A DNA stretch of 64,000 nucleotides. Source: Amnibacterium endophyticum. GTDB taxonomy: Bacteria > Actinomycetota > Actinomycetes > Actinomycetales > Microbacteriaceae. Positions within the stretch are counted from its first letter, which is position 1. Every line of letters begins with the position of its first letter. Below, piece by piece: positions 42,905 through 51,472 of this stretch. A program made the position numbers and the translations under genes. The stretch is taken from contig NZ_JBHUEA010000001.1 of NCBI RefSeq assembly GCF_042680685.1, forward strand, positions 186,001-250,000. Direction: 5' to 3'. The notes beneath the pieces were generated by a model. That model searched no databases, had not been told where the DNA came from, and worked only from the letters and a program-made list of their open reading frames with translations.

Positions 42905-44182
42905 ATGGCACCCGCTCGTCCGCTGAGCCCCGCACTGCCGGAGCGCCTCAGCTCCCTCGACGGGCTGCGCGGCGTCGCGGCGGTCGTCGTGCTCGTGCAC
43001 CACGCGCTGCTCACCGTGCCGCTGCTGGCCCGCGCCTACGCCGACTCCGGTGCCTCCGTGCCCGAGGGCACCCTCGCGTGGTGGCTCGCCTACTCCCCCC
43101 TCCACCTCGCGTGGGCGGGCAGGGAGGCGGTGTTCCTCTTCTTCGTGCTGAGCGGCGTCGTCGTGACGCTGCCCGCGCTCCGCAGCCCCGGGTTCGACTG
43201 GGTCGCCTTCTACCCGCGCCGCATCGTGCGGATCTACGGTCCGGTCGCCGCCGCGCTCGCCTTCGGCCTGGTCCTGACGCTGCTCGTGCCGCGGTTCAAC
43301 GACCACGTGCTCGGGCACTGGATGAACTCGCGGCCGAACACGGTGAGCGTCGGAGACGTGCTGAAGGACCTCGTGCTCGTCGACGGGTCCTCCGGCACGG
43401 TCAGCCCCCTGTGGTCGCTGCAGTGGGAGATGCTCTTCTCCGCGTTCCTGCCGTTCTTCGTGGCCATCGCGCTGCTGGTGCGGCGCCGTCCGAGGACGGT
43501 CCTCGCCGTCGTCACCGCGGCACTCGTGCTCGGATCCTTCTACTCCGGCAAGGCGATGTTCTACCTCGCGATGTTCGCGATCGGCGCGGTGCTGGTCGGG
43601 CTGTGGGACCGCGTCGCGCGGCTCGGTCGGCGGATGTCGACCCGCCGCTGGGCGTGGCCCGTCGTGGTGCTGGCGGCGCTGCTGTGCACCAGCGCGGTGT
43701 GGAGCGCACAGGGCCTCGGCGTGTCCGCAGGGCGCGCCGAGCGGATGTCGTGGATCGCGGTACCCGGCGTCGTGGCGCTGCTGCTCGCGGCCGCGTTCTG
43801 GCGTCCCGCCGTCCGGCTGCTCGACACCCGCCTGCTCCAGTGGCTCGGCCGGATCTCGTTCAGCCTCTACCTGGTGCACGAACCGATCGTCATCGCCGTG
43901 CGCTTCCTGCTCGTGCGGCACCACGTCCCGACCGCCGTGTCGATCGCGATCGCCATCCCGCTCGCGCTGCTCGCCGCCGTCCTCTTCGCCTGGATCGTCG
44001 AGCAGCCGTTCCACCGGCTGGCCCGCCGCGCCGGGAAGGCCGTGGCGGCCGCGTCCCGCGAGCTCGTGCAGTCGCAGCGGACCCGCGCTGATGGGCCTCC
44101 CGTCACCAGCTCCGTGCCCGTGGTCGTCCGCGGTGCTGCCGTCGCGCGACCGGCGACGGCCGAAGAGCCGGCGCTGCGCTGA
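42905..44182 (+). CDS. OafA-type membrane acyltransferase (family 3)
   Basis: A 425-residue protein with about ten membrane helices. The start at 42905 gives the family N-terminus LSSLDGLRGVAAVVVLVHHA with catalytic-region H32/H33. The later FFVLSGVVV and YPRRIVRIYGP match the R/K-rich loop, and SLYLVHEPIV is the usual late motif. An earlier in-frame ATG (42818) lies inside the palindrome pair and is less likely. Such enzymes O-acylate extracellular glycans. The C-terminal 60 residues are polar and disordered. Divergent from the synthase/GH18 pair, whose product it may modify. Confidence 0.88.
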   Translation: MAPARPLSPALPERLSSLDGLRGVAAVVVLVHHALLTVPLLARAYADSGASVPEGTLAWWLAYSPLHLAWAGREAVFLFFVLSGVVVTLPALRSPGFDWVAFYPRRIVRIYGPVAAALAFGLVLTLLVPRFNDHVLGHWMNSRPNTVSVGDVLKDLVLVDGSSGTVSPLWSLQWEMLFSAFLPFFVAIALLVRRRPRTVLAVVTAALVLGSFYSGKAMFYLAMFAIGAVLVGLWDRVARLGRRMSTRRWAWPVVVLAALLCTSAVWSAQGLGVSAGRAERMSWIAVPGVVALLLAAAFWRPAVRLLDTRLLQWLGRISFSLYLVHEPIVIAVRFLLVRHHVPTAVSIAIAIPLALLAAVLFAWIVEQPFHRLARRAGKAVAAASRELVQSQRTRADGPPVTSSVPVVVRGAAVARPATAEEPALR

Positions 44183-44186
44183 GCCG

Positions 44187-44220
44187 TCGCTCGTGACCGG
44201 CACGCTGAGCACGAGCCGAC
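44187..44220 (+). terminator. Hairpin after the OafA gene
   Basis: GCTCGTG-N14-CACGAGC with outer GTCG/CGAC pairing, beginning just after the stop; it separates the acyltransferase from the next gene. Confidence 0.4.
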
Positions 44221-44265
44221 CGTGAGGAAGACTCGAGGACACCCGGGCAGGCGAGGAGGTCACCG

Positions 44266-45417
44266 ATGGCGTACCGCGACGTGCTCTTCGAACCGCTGGT
44301 GTCCGTGTTCCTGGTCGCCGGGCTCGACGAGGCGACGCTCGATGCGCTGCCCGCCGCAGCACGCACCGTCGTCCGTGCGCGCACCGCTGCGCGACGCCGC
44401 TGGCCCGGGCCGGTCCTGCGACCGCGCTTCTCCCCCGCCGCGCGCGCCGAGTCCGCGGTGCCGCGCAACGTGCGCGACCTGCCGGCCGGGCTCTCGGATC
44501 CCGACCTGATCGCGGCTGCCCACGCGGCGGGGCTGCACGGCCTGCCCTTCGCGCTGACCCGCTCCGGCGACCGCTGCGTCGTCGCCACCGCGCACGCCGT
44601 CTACGACGGCACCGCCTCGCTCGAGCTGGTCCACGACCTGCTCGACGCGGCCGCAGGGCTGCCGCTCGCGCCCGAGCCGGTCGCGGCGCGCGCGCCGGTC
44701 CGGGCCGCGCTGCGGCGCGTGCGCCTCGCCGACGTGCGCCGGTTCGTGGACGCGCGTCGGCACCGCGACCCGGGCGCAGCGCCCGCGGAGGGGGCGACGA
44801 TCGTGCCGCGGACCTCGACCGCCGCCTTCGCCCTCGACCGCGCCGACCTCGTGGCGATCCGCCGGTACCGCGAGCCGGACCGCGCCGGCCGGCCGACGCT
44901 GCTCAGCCGAATCGCCGGGCTGATCGTCACCGCGCTGCGCGAGGTGCAGGTCGGCGACGGCGACGTCCCCGTGTGGATGACGACGGACCTGCGGCACCTC
45001 GTCGACGGCCGCGTCGACGGCAACTTCATCGGGCGGGAGCAGATCGGCACCCTGCACGGCGACCAGTGGGCGCCCGGAGCGCTGGCAGCGCGGCTCGTCG
45101 CCATGAAGGGCCCCGGGCAGGCCCTGTCGCTCGTGTGGTCGACGACGGGATGGCTGCTGCGCAGCGCCCTCGGCCGGCGGCCGGTCGCGGGTGAGGAGGT
45201 CGTGCTCACCCTCGCGGCGACGCAACGGGCCTTCCCGGTGCCCGTGCGAGCGGCGCTCGCGACCTCCATCGGGGGCTCCCCGACGTTCGGCTTCGCCTGG
45301 CAGACGAAGGACGCGGTGCACGTCTCCGTGCACAGCACGAGCGGGCGGTTCGACCTCGACCGGTTCGAGGACGCGTTCCGCAGGATCGTGCGGGAGCGCG
45401 CGGGACAGGACAGCTAG
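44266..45417 (+). CDS. Condensation-domain/CAT-superfamily acyltransferase
   Basis: A 383-residue soluble protein. H110-AVY-D114-G115 is the HxxxDG catalytic motif of the CoA-dependent acyltransferase/NRPS condensation superfamily; flanking CVVATAHAVYDGTASLELV and VWMTTDLRHLVDGRVDGNFI fit PapA- and WS/DGAT-like members. No second domain. It would join an acyl thioester to an alcohol or amine. KAS III and an ACP gene lie just downstream on the other strand, so it may take its acyl group from that ACP. Substrate unknown. Confidence 0.75.
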   Translation: MAYRDVLFEPLVSVFLVAGLDEATLDALPAAARTVVRARTAARRRWPGPVLRPRFSPAARAESAVPRNVRDLPAGLSDPDLIAAAHAAGLHGLPFALTRSGDRCVVATAHAVYDGTASLELVHDLLDAAAGLPLAPEPVAARAPVRAALRRVRLADVRRFVDARRHRDPGAAPAEGATIVPRTSTAAFALDRADLVAIRRYREPDRAGRPTLLSRIAGLIVTALREVQVGDGDVPVWMTTDLRHLVDGRVDGNFIGREQIGTLHGDQWAPGALAARLVAMKGPGQALSLVWSTTGWLLRSALGRRPVAGEEVVLTLAATQRAFPVPVRAALATSIGGSPTFGFAWQTKDAVHVSVHSTSGRFDLDRFEDAFRRIVRERAGQDS

Positions 45418-45421
45418 CGGG

Positions 45422-45566
45422 GGTGGTCTCGAGGCTCGCTGCGCTCGCACCTCGACCAGCGGGAGGGGCAGGGTGGTTTCGAGGCTCCGCTGCGCTCCGC
45501 ACCTCAACCAGCGAAGAGGGGAAAGTCATCTCGAGGCTCGCTGCGCTCGCACCTCGACCGGCGGGA
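45422..45566. repeat. Three tandem copies of an intergenic palindrome
   Basis: Copies at 45422-45463, 45472-45515 and 45527-45566, each GGTGGTCTCGAGGCTCGCTG ... CGCTCGCACCTCGACCAGCGG, with the inner part GAGG ... CCTC self-complementary. Copy 2 has compensating C insertions in both arms (GGCTCCGC / CTCCGCACC), which suggests the stem is maintained. It lies between convergent genes and resembles interspersed repeats common in Microbacteriaceae. Related copies: 46874-46911 and 48503-48547. Confidence 0.8.
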
Positions 45567-45591
45567 GGAGGCGGGGCGAAGGCGAGAGGGG

Positions 45592-46596
45592 CTACCAGTC
45601 GATGATCGCGCCGGACCAGGCGAGGCCGACGCCGAAGCCCAGGAGGAGGGAGCGGCTGCCCTCGGCCAGCGCTCCGCGGTCCTTCGCCCTCGCGAGCGCG
45701 ATCGGGATCGTCGAGGAGACGGTGTTGCCGACGTCCGCGAGGTCGACCACGAACCGGTCCTCAGGCACCCCGAGCTTCCGTCGCAGGTGGCCGAGCATGA
45801 ACGCGTTCGCCTGGTGGAAGACCCACGTGTCGATCGCATCGCGCTCGACACCCGCCTTCGCCAGCACCCGCTCGACCGCCGGCGGGACGACCCGCAGCGT
45901 GAACTCGAACACCGCAGGCCCGTCCATGTAGAGGTCCGCGCCGCTCGCGGTCAGGCCGCGCCGGGCCGGGTCGGCCGCCTCCGGCAGCCCGCCGTCCCGC
46001 AGGCCGCCACCGGGCACGCAGAGCGCACCGCCGCCGCTGCCCTCGCTGCCGTAGACGAACGCGGAGGCGCCCCTGCCGGGCGCCGCGGGCTCGAGCAGGG
46101 TCGCGGTCGCGCCGTCGCCGAAGATCGTGCGGACGCCGCGGTCCGCGGGGTTGAGCAGCCTGCTGTACGTGTCCGCGGTGACGAGCAGGACGCGGGACGC
46201 CTGCCCGGCGTCGAGCAGCGCCGACGCGAGCCCGAGGCCGTGCACGTAGCCCGAGCAGCCGAGCGCCAGGTCGACCGTGCCGCAGTCGGTCGGCAGGCCG
46301 AGCGCGCCGTGCACGATCGACGAGACCGCGGGCATCGGGTGGTCCGGGGTCTGGGTCACGACGATCAGGTGGTCGATCGTCGACAGGTCGACGTCGTGGT
46401 CCCGCTGCAGCGCCCGGACGGCACCGACGGCGAGGTCGGAGGAGAACTCGTCGTCGGCGGCGATGTGCCGCCCGTCGATCCCGGTCTTGCCGGCGATCTT
46501 CGCCACCGTCCAGTCGGGGAACTCGGCGGCGAGGTCCTCGTTCGTCAGCACGCGCTCCGGCAGGTGGACGCCGATCGCGGCGATCGCGGCGGGCAC
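45592..46596 (-). CDS. Beta-ketoacyl-ACP synthase III-like protein
   Basis: The 334-residue thiolase-fold enzyme has catalytic C114 (LALGCSGYVHG), H261 (VFHQANAFML) and N291 (VGNTVSSTIPI). Sequence style (PDHPMPAVSSIVH, VYGSEGSGGGALCVPGGGLR) is that of secondary FabH-like proteins in glycan or natural-product loci rather than the housekeeping FabH of a fab operon. It starts 2 bases after the ACP gene, so both form one operon. It could start an acyl chain on that ACP or act as an acyl transferase. Confidence 0.88.
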   Translation of the reverse strand: MPAAIAAIGVHLPERVLTNEDLAAEFPDWTVAKIAGKTGIDGRHIAADDEFSSDLAVGAVRALQRDHDVDLSTIDHLIVVTQTPDHPMPAVSSIVHGALGLPTDCGTVDLALGCSGYVHGLGLASALLDAGQASRVLLVTADTYSRLLNPADRGVRTIFGDGATATLLEPAAPGRGASAFVYGSEGSGGGALCVPGGGLRDGGLPEAADPARRGLTASGADLYMDGPAVFEFTLRVVPPAVERVLAKAGVERDAIDTWVFHQANAFMLGHLRRKLGVPEDRFVVDLADVGNTVSSTIPIALARAKDRGALAEGSRSLLLGFGVGLAWSGAIIDW

Positions 46597-46598
46597 GA

Positions 46599-46817
46599 TC
46601 AGCCGAAGAGCTTCAGCAGGTCCGCCGGGGTCTCGCTCCGGGCGAGCGCCTGCGGGTCGATCAGCGTCCGGTACCGCTCGTCGGCGATCGAGATGAAGGT
46701 CATGTTCGACAGCGAGTCCCAGCCGAGCTCCTCCAGGTCGGCGCCGTCGGTGACGTCGTCCTGCGGCAGCTCGAGGATCTCCGCCACCACGTCGTTCAGC
46801 TCGGCCTGGCTCGGCAT
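46599..46817 (-). CDS. Acyl carrier protein
   Basis: A 72-residue helical protein. LEELGWDSLSNMTFI carries the phosphopantetheine attachment S35 in the DSL motif. The ATG at 46817 has GAGAGGAAGG upstream. It is cotranscribed with the KAS III-like gene. A dedicated ACP outside a fab operon points to a special acyl group. Confidence 0.9.
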   Translation of the reverse strand: MPSQAELNDVVAEILELPQDDVTDGADLEELGWDSLSNMTFISIADERYRTLIDPQALARSETPADLLKLFG

Positions 46818-46873
46818 CGGCCTTCCTCTCCTCGGTCCACCCCAGTATCGCCCGTGGTGCTTCGCGGCAGGCG

Positions 46874-46911
46874 GGTGGTGAGCGGGTTCGACGGACTCAA
46901 CCAGCGGGGGC
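46874..46911. repeat. Partial copy of the intergenic palindrome
   Basis: Keeps GGTGGT, TTCGAC and CTCAACCAGCGGGGG of the element at 45422 but has lost the central stem. It overlaps the end of the beta-helix gene. Confidence 0.45.
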
Positions 46912-48486
46912 GGCGTCACCCGTCGTGCTCGGCGGGAGACCGGTGTACGGGGTGGGCGCGGTGACGAGGTTGCGGTCGCAGACGACCGCGCCGGTGGTGC
47001 CGGCGGCGTCGACACCGATGCCGCCGGCACGGAGCACGTTGTCGCGGATGAGGGTGCCGGCCGCGCACCCCGCTGCGTGGACGGCCGTCCCGACCGCCCG
47101 GACGGTGTTCGCGTCGCAGAGCAGGCCGGTGCCGCCCTCGACGTCCACGCCGAGCCCGCCGCCCGCGCCGACGACCGTGTTCTGCCGCACCTGCGCGCCG
47201 CTCGGGGACTGCAGCCGCACCCCGGTCGTCGTCGCGCCCTCGACGCGGTTCGAGGCGACCTCGAGGTCCTCGCTCGGCTGGCGCGCGAAGACGCCGTGCT
47301 GCAGCTCGCCCTCGGCGCGGATCCGGTTGCCGGCGATGCGGCAGCCGCGGGCGGCGACCGCGTCGCCGACGTTGCCGAGCACCGCGACGCCCGCGTCGGC
47401 CGTCGCGCCGCGCGGCACGTCGATCGTGTTGTCCGCCACGACCGCGTCGCGCACCGGGCGGGCCGCGTCGATCCCGTAGAGCGTGATGGCCGCGTGCACC
47501 GGACCCCACGCGGAGCCCTGCGTGTCCGCCGCGGTGCGCGTGTACCGCAGGGTGTTGCCGACGACGGTGCCGGAGTCCGCGCCGATCAGCGCGATCGACC
47601 ACCAGGTCGCATCCGCGACCGCGTTGCCCGTGATCGCGATGTGGTGCACCTCCTCCGACACGATCCCGCGGCGGAACGGCCCGTGGATCACGTTGCCCGC
47701 GATCACGACCATCCGGTGGTCGTGCGTCCACTCGGTCCGGCGCTGGTCGTCGAGGCCCTCGGCGTGGATCCCGATGCGGGCGTCGCGTCCCCGCTGCGCG
47801 GTCACGACGTTGCCGGTGACGGTGGCCGAGGCGCCCCAGCAGACGATGCCGTCGCCGTAGTCCTCCCCCGCTCTGCTGGTGTCGCTCGGGCCGCCGCCGC
47901 GGCCGAGGACGTCGAGGACGTGGTTGCCGCTGACGACGAAGTCGTGGAACTCGCCGGCGGGCGAGATCGTGATGCCCTGCCCGAAGCCCTCGAGCGTGCT
48001 ACCGGTCACGCGGCCGAAGTCGGCGAGGAAGCAGAGGCCGCGGTTCAGCACGCCGTCCGGGTTCGTCGCGCGGATCCCGTCGACCCAGCAGTGGTCCGCG
48101 CGGACGTCGACGAAGCCGTTCTGCCCCTCCGGGTCGACGCCGTAGTCCCCGCCTGCGACGAAGCGCCACTCGCCGGAACCCGTCAGCCGCGTGTGCGCGG
48201 CGCGGACGGTGAGCCCGCCGCCGAGGCGGAGCACGCTGCCGGAGGGGTTGACGATCGTCGCGCCGACGGGTGCGGCGTCGAGGACCGCCTGGACGGCGGC
48301 ACGGCTGTCGGCGGCGCCCGTCGGGTCGATGCCGTCGCCCTGCAGCAGGATCGCGCCCGCGCTGGTGCTGACGACGGGTTCGGGGGCGCGGGCGCCGGCC
48401 GCGAGGGTGCCCGCGGCGCCGCCGAACGCCGCCGCTGCTGCGAGGAGCTGGGCGACGGTGCGGCGGCGGTCCTGATCCGGGGTCAT
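46897..48486 (-). CDS. Secreted right-handed beta-helix protein
   Basis: A 529-residue protein. The N-terminus DRRRTVAQLLAAAAAFGGAA is a Tat/Sec-like signal with RRR. The body is a run of short coils with repeated G-N-x-V/I (VTGNVVTAQ, IAGNVIHG, ITGNAVAD, VVGNTLRY, VADNTIDV), as in pectate-lyase/periplasmic copper-binding-like beta-helices. Such proteins in polysaccharide loci often cleave or epimerise polymer; no catalytic residue could be assigned. ATG at 48486 chosen; SD is weak. Same strand as the monooxygenase upstream. Confidence 0.82.
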   Translation of the reverse strand: MTPDQDRRRTVAQLLAAAAAFGGAAGTLAAGARAPEPVVSTSAGAILLQGDGIDPTGAADSRAAVQAVLDAAPVGATIVNPSGSVLRLGGGLTVRAAHTRLTGSGEWRFVAGGDYGVDPEGQNGFVDVRADHCWVDGIRATNPDGVLNRGLCFLADFGRVTGSTLEGFGQGITISPAGEFHDFVVSGNHVLDVLGRGGGPSDTSRAGEDYGDGIVCWGASATVTGNVVTAQRGRDARIGIHAEGLDDQRRTEWTHDHRMVVIAGNVIHGPFRRGIVSEEVHHIAITGNAVADATWWSIALIGADSGTVVGNTLRYTRTAADTQGSAWGPVHAAITLYGIDAARPVRDAVVADNTIDVPRGATADAGVAVLGNVGDAVAARGCRIAGNRIRAEGELQHGVFARQPSEDLEVASNRVEGATTTGVRLQSPSGAQVRQNTVVGAGGGLGVDVEGGTGLLCDANTVRAVGTAVHAAGCAAGTLIRDNVLRAGGIGVDAAGTTGAVVCDRNLVTAPTPYTGLPPSTTGDAAPAG

Positions 48487-48502
48487 GGGGTCAGCCGGCC
48501 GG

Positions 48503-48547
48503 GGTGGTCTCGACACGGGCGCGGGGCGCCCGGCTCAACCGGCGGAA
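48503..48547. repeat. Intergenic palindrome reaching into the monooxygenase gene
   Basis: GGTGGTCTCGAC, then GGGCGCGGGGCGCCC, then GGCTCAACCGGCGG: same ends as the 45422 element with a different central stem. Its last 13 bases supply the final codons and stop of the monooxygenase. Confidence 0.55.
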
Positions 48548-50112
48548 GATCGACGGGCTCGGCCATCGGCGGCCTCGGGGCGGGCGCGCTGCAGGGACGG
48601 CATGCGTGCGAGCGCCGTCCGCAGCGCCTCCGCGTAGTCGGCGGGGTCCATCGGGTGCAGCAGCTGGCGGCGGCGCACGGACCTCGGCAGCGCGACACCG
48701 AGGGAGGCGAGCACCCGGTCGAGGTCCCGCAGGTTGACGGGGGGCAGCGCGGTGGTCCGGCGCTCGGGGGCGCGCTCCGTGGCGACCGGGAAGGGGGCCG
48801 CGGCACGCCGCATCCGCGACGCGCTCGGGAGCCGGACGGCGCCGGTGACCACCCCCGCCAGCCACGCGGCCGCGATCTCGCTGGTCAGCGGGCTGCGGAA
48901 GGTGTGCGCCCACCCGATGAAGGCGAGGTTCGGCACGTCGACCGCGAGCACCCGCTCGTGCAGCAGCAGCGCACCGTCCGGCGTCGTCGCGCGCTCCAGC
49001 ACGGCCGGCGCGAGGAAGTCGACGCCCTGCTCGTACCCGGTCGCGGCGACCACGACGTCGGAGGGGAGCCGGGTGCCGTCGGACAGCTCGACGAACGGTC
49101 CCTGCTCGTCGGCGCCCAGCCGGGCGACGGACCGCTCGCGGTGCACGCGGATGCGCCCGTCGGCGACACCCTCGAAGAAGCCGTCGGTGACGAGGCTGTT
49201 CGACGTGCGGATCTCCGTGTCCGGCAGCAGCCCGAGCGCCGAGAGGTTCGAGGTGCGGTCGACGGCCCGCGCGATGACGCGACCGAGCAGCACGCGGGGC
49301 AGGCGCTCCGGGACCCGCCGCAGCAGCAGCCGGCCGGTCGAGGAGCGGTAGCGGGTGCCGATCAGCCGCTCCCCGGCCCGGGTCAGCACCAGGTGGTGGA
49401 AGGTCAGGCCCGCGAGGCCGAGGCGCTTCGGGTACTTCCAGGTCAGCGTCCGCGCGATCACCGCGGTCGACGCGCTGCGGGTCGCGGCGTGCGCGGCGAC
49501 GTCGCAGGCGGTCTTGCCCCAGCCGACGACCACCGTGCGCGCGACCTCGAGCGCGGCGCCGTCGCCCAGCCGCCCCGGCGCCAGCACCCGGCCGCCCGCG
49601 GCCTCGAACTCGGTTCGTCCGGCCCAGTCGGGCACGTGCGGACGCGAGAAGACGCCGTTGGCGGCCACCAGCCAGTCGAAGTCCTCGGACCTCTGCCCGT
49701 CCGGGCCCTCGCTGTCGATGCGCCACGTGCCGTCGGGCAGCCGGTCGGCGCGCAGCACGCGGGTCGACAGCCGCACCTGCGAAGCGGGCACGCCCTCGTG
49801 GAGGTGGTCCGCGAGGTACCGGCGCACGTCGGCGCCCGCGGGGTGCTCCGCAGCGGTGGGCGGCATGCGCCGGCCGCTGTAGGTGTAGCTGTGCCGGTCG
49901 TCCTGCGTCGCGATGCCGGGGTAGGCGCGGGAGGCGCTCCAGACGCCGCCGACGTCGGGCGCCTGCTCGAACACGGTCACCTCGGCGCCGACCGCGGTGA
50001 GGGTGCGGGCCGCGACCACCCCCGAGACGCCCGCGCCGATGATCGCGACGCGCAGGCGGGGTGAGCTCGAGTCCGAGACGACGTCGTCGACCGGGGTGAG
50101 GGTGTCGGTCAT
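48535..50112 (-). CDS. Flavin-containing monooxygenase-like oxidoreductase
   Basis: The 525-residue protein has FAD-binding VAIIGAGVSGVVAARTL at about 22-38 and the NADPH-binding GxGxxG equivalent VVVGWGKTACDVAAHA near 195. The FATGY-like motif is VVAATGYEQGVDFL near 360. Family members oxidise N, S or ketone groups. It overlaps the flippase stop by 4 bases, so it belongs to the flippase-glycosyltransferase transcript; a role in modifying the exported glycan or its lipid is inferred from that position only. The 3' end lies in a repeat, so the last four residues may be secondary. Confidence 0.85.
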   Translation of the reverse strand: MTDTLTPVDDVVSDSSSPRLRVAIIGAGVSGVVAARTLTAVGAEVTVFEQAPDVGGVWSASRAYPGIATQDDRHSYTYSGRRMPPTAAEHPAGADVRRYLADHLHEGVPASQVRLSTRVLRADRLPDGTWRIDSEGPDGQRSEDFDWLVAANGVFSRPHVPDWAGRTEFEAAGGRVLAPGRLGDGAALEVARTVVVGWGKTACDVAAHAATRSASTAVIARTLTWKYPKRLGLAGLTFHHLVLTRAGERLIGTRYRSSTGRLLLRRVPERLPRVLLGRVIARAVDRTSNLSALGLLPDTEIRTSNSLVTDGFFEGVADGRIRVHRERSVARLGADEQGPFVELSDGTRLPSDVVVAATGYEQGVDFLAPAVLERATTPDGALLLHERVLAVDVPNLAFIGWAHTFRSPLTSEIAAAWLAGVVTGAVRLPSASRMRRAAAPFPVATERAPERRTTALPPVNLRDLDRVLASLGVALPRSVRRRQLLHPMDPADYAEALRTALARMPSLQRARPEAADGRARRSSAG

Positions 50113-51404
50113 GCCGCCTCCCCCTGGGGGCCCGCGGCGCCGGCGAGACGGTCGGTCGGGGCGTCGACGCTGAGCGTCCGCGGGCTGCGCCGCAGGCCGC
50201 GCAGCCCGTCGCGCAGCGCCCAGAGCTGGTAGAGCGTGACCGCGACCTCGGCGAGCGCGACGCCGGCCGCCGCTCCCGTCGCGCCGAAGTGGATCGTGCC
50301 GAGCACCAGCACCGGCACGCCGACGACGGCGGCGACGGTGGAGCTGATCGCGACCGAGCGCACGCGCCCGAGCGCGACCAGCACGGAGAGCCCGAGCACC
50401 TGCGAGAAGTAGCTGGCCATCAGGGTGACGCCGAAGGCGATCGTCAGGTCGACGGGCAGGCCGTACTCGCCGTTCGTGAGCAGCGGGGCGACGAGCGGCG
50501 CACCGACTGCGAAGGCGACGGCACCAGTCAGGCCGAGGACCAGCAGCGTGCGGAGGCCGCGGAGCACGCGGCGACGGAAGACGTCCGGGTCGTGCGCGGG
50601 GATGGACCCCTGCAGCAGGTTGAGGATCGGCAGGCCGGCCATGTTCGCGGTGCGGTACAGGCGGTCGGCCAGGGCGTAGACGACGAGCGCCTGCGGCGCG
50701 AGCACGCCGACGAGGATCATCGGGGAGGCGACGTAGGAGGTCGACACCAGCATCGACCAGAGCGCAGGCAGCTGGCGGCGCAGCTCCGGCAGCGGCGCCC
50801 GCCCGTGCCGGCGGAGGAGCCCGACGAAGGAGCCCCCCGCCCCGCGCACGTTCAGCACCACGCCGAGCAGCACCCCCGCCGCCATCAGCGGCGGGAACGG
50901 GTAGGCCGAGTGCAGCAGCGCGCAGACGACCAGGCCGATGACGATCGCCCCGCAGCGGGGCAGCACCTCGCGCAGCACGAGCAGCCGGGGCGCGCGGATC
51001 CCTGTGTAGAACCAGGCGGCGGTCATGCCGTTCAGGCTGTACGCGACCGCGCTCATCGCGGCGAGCCAGGGATCGTGGGGCGCGAGCAGGAGCGCGATGC
51101 CGCCGCCGACGAGCGCGACGGGCGGCACGAGCAGCAGCCGGATGGCGATCGAGCGCAGCAGCAGCGCGTCCGACTCCTCCTCGGTCGCGAGCGCCGCCTC
51201 GGCCGCGCCCGACACCGCCCAGCCCCAGCCGATCAGCACGGTGCCGAGCACGCCGACGGCCTGCCCGAAGGCGATCAGGGACCACTCCCCCGCGCCGCTC
51301 GCGGCGATCAGCGCCGGGATCGTCGCGAAGCCGACGATCCCGGTCAGCGCGGTCGCGAGGACGAAGCCGGACAGGCGGGAGGCCCAGCGGGCACCACCGG
51401 CCAT
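50109..51404 (-). CDS. Wzx-like polysaccharide flippase (1)
   Basis: A 431-residue protein with about 12-14 membrane helices over its whole length (GFVLATALTGIVGFATIPAL at the start, VPVLVLGTIHFGATGAAAGV near the end), with the pattern of MATE/MOP-superfamily repeat-unit exporters. The start ATG at 51404 has AAGGAGG 8 bases upstream. It is followed by the coupled monooxygenase and preceded by a glycosyltransferase on the same strand. A second flippase is at 58976. Confidence 0.85.
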   Translation of the reverse strand: MAGGARWASRLSGFVLATALTGIVGFATIPALIAASGAGEWSLIAFGQAVGVLGTVLIGWGWAVSGAAEAALATEEESDALLLRSIAIRLLLVPPVALVGGGIALLLAPHDPWLAAMSAVAYSLNGMTAAWFYTGIRAPRLLVLREVLPRCGAIVIGLVVCALLHSAYPFPPLMAAGVLLGVVLNVRGAGGSFVGLLRRHGRAPLPELRRQLPALWSMLVSTSYVASPMILVGVLAPQALVVYALADRLYRTANMAGLPILNLLQGSIPAHDPDVFRRRVLRGLRTLLVLGLTGAVAFAVGAPLVAPLLTNGEYGLPVDLTIAFGVTLMASYFSQVLGLSVLVALGRVRSVAISSTVAAVVGVPVLVLGTIHFGATGAAAGVALAEVAVTLYQLWALRDGLRGLRRSPRTLSVDAPTDRLAGAAGPQGEAA

Positions 51405-51472
51405 GCCGGCCTCCTTCCCGGGCCGATCACCCGGCTCGTCCACCTCTGTTCGACGCATGCGCTGTCGCGACG

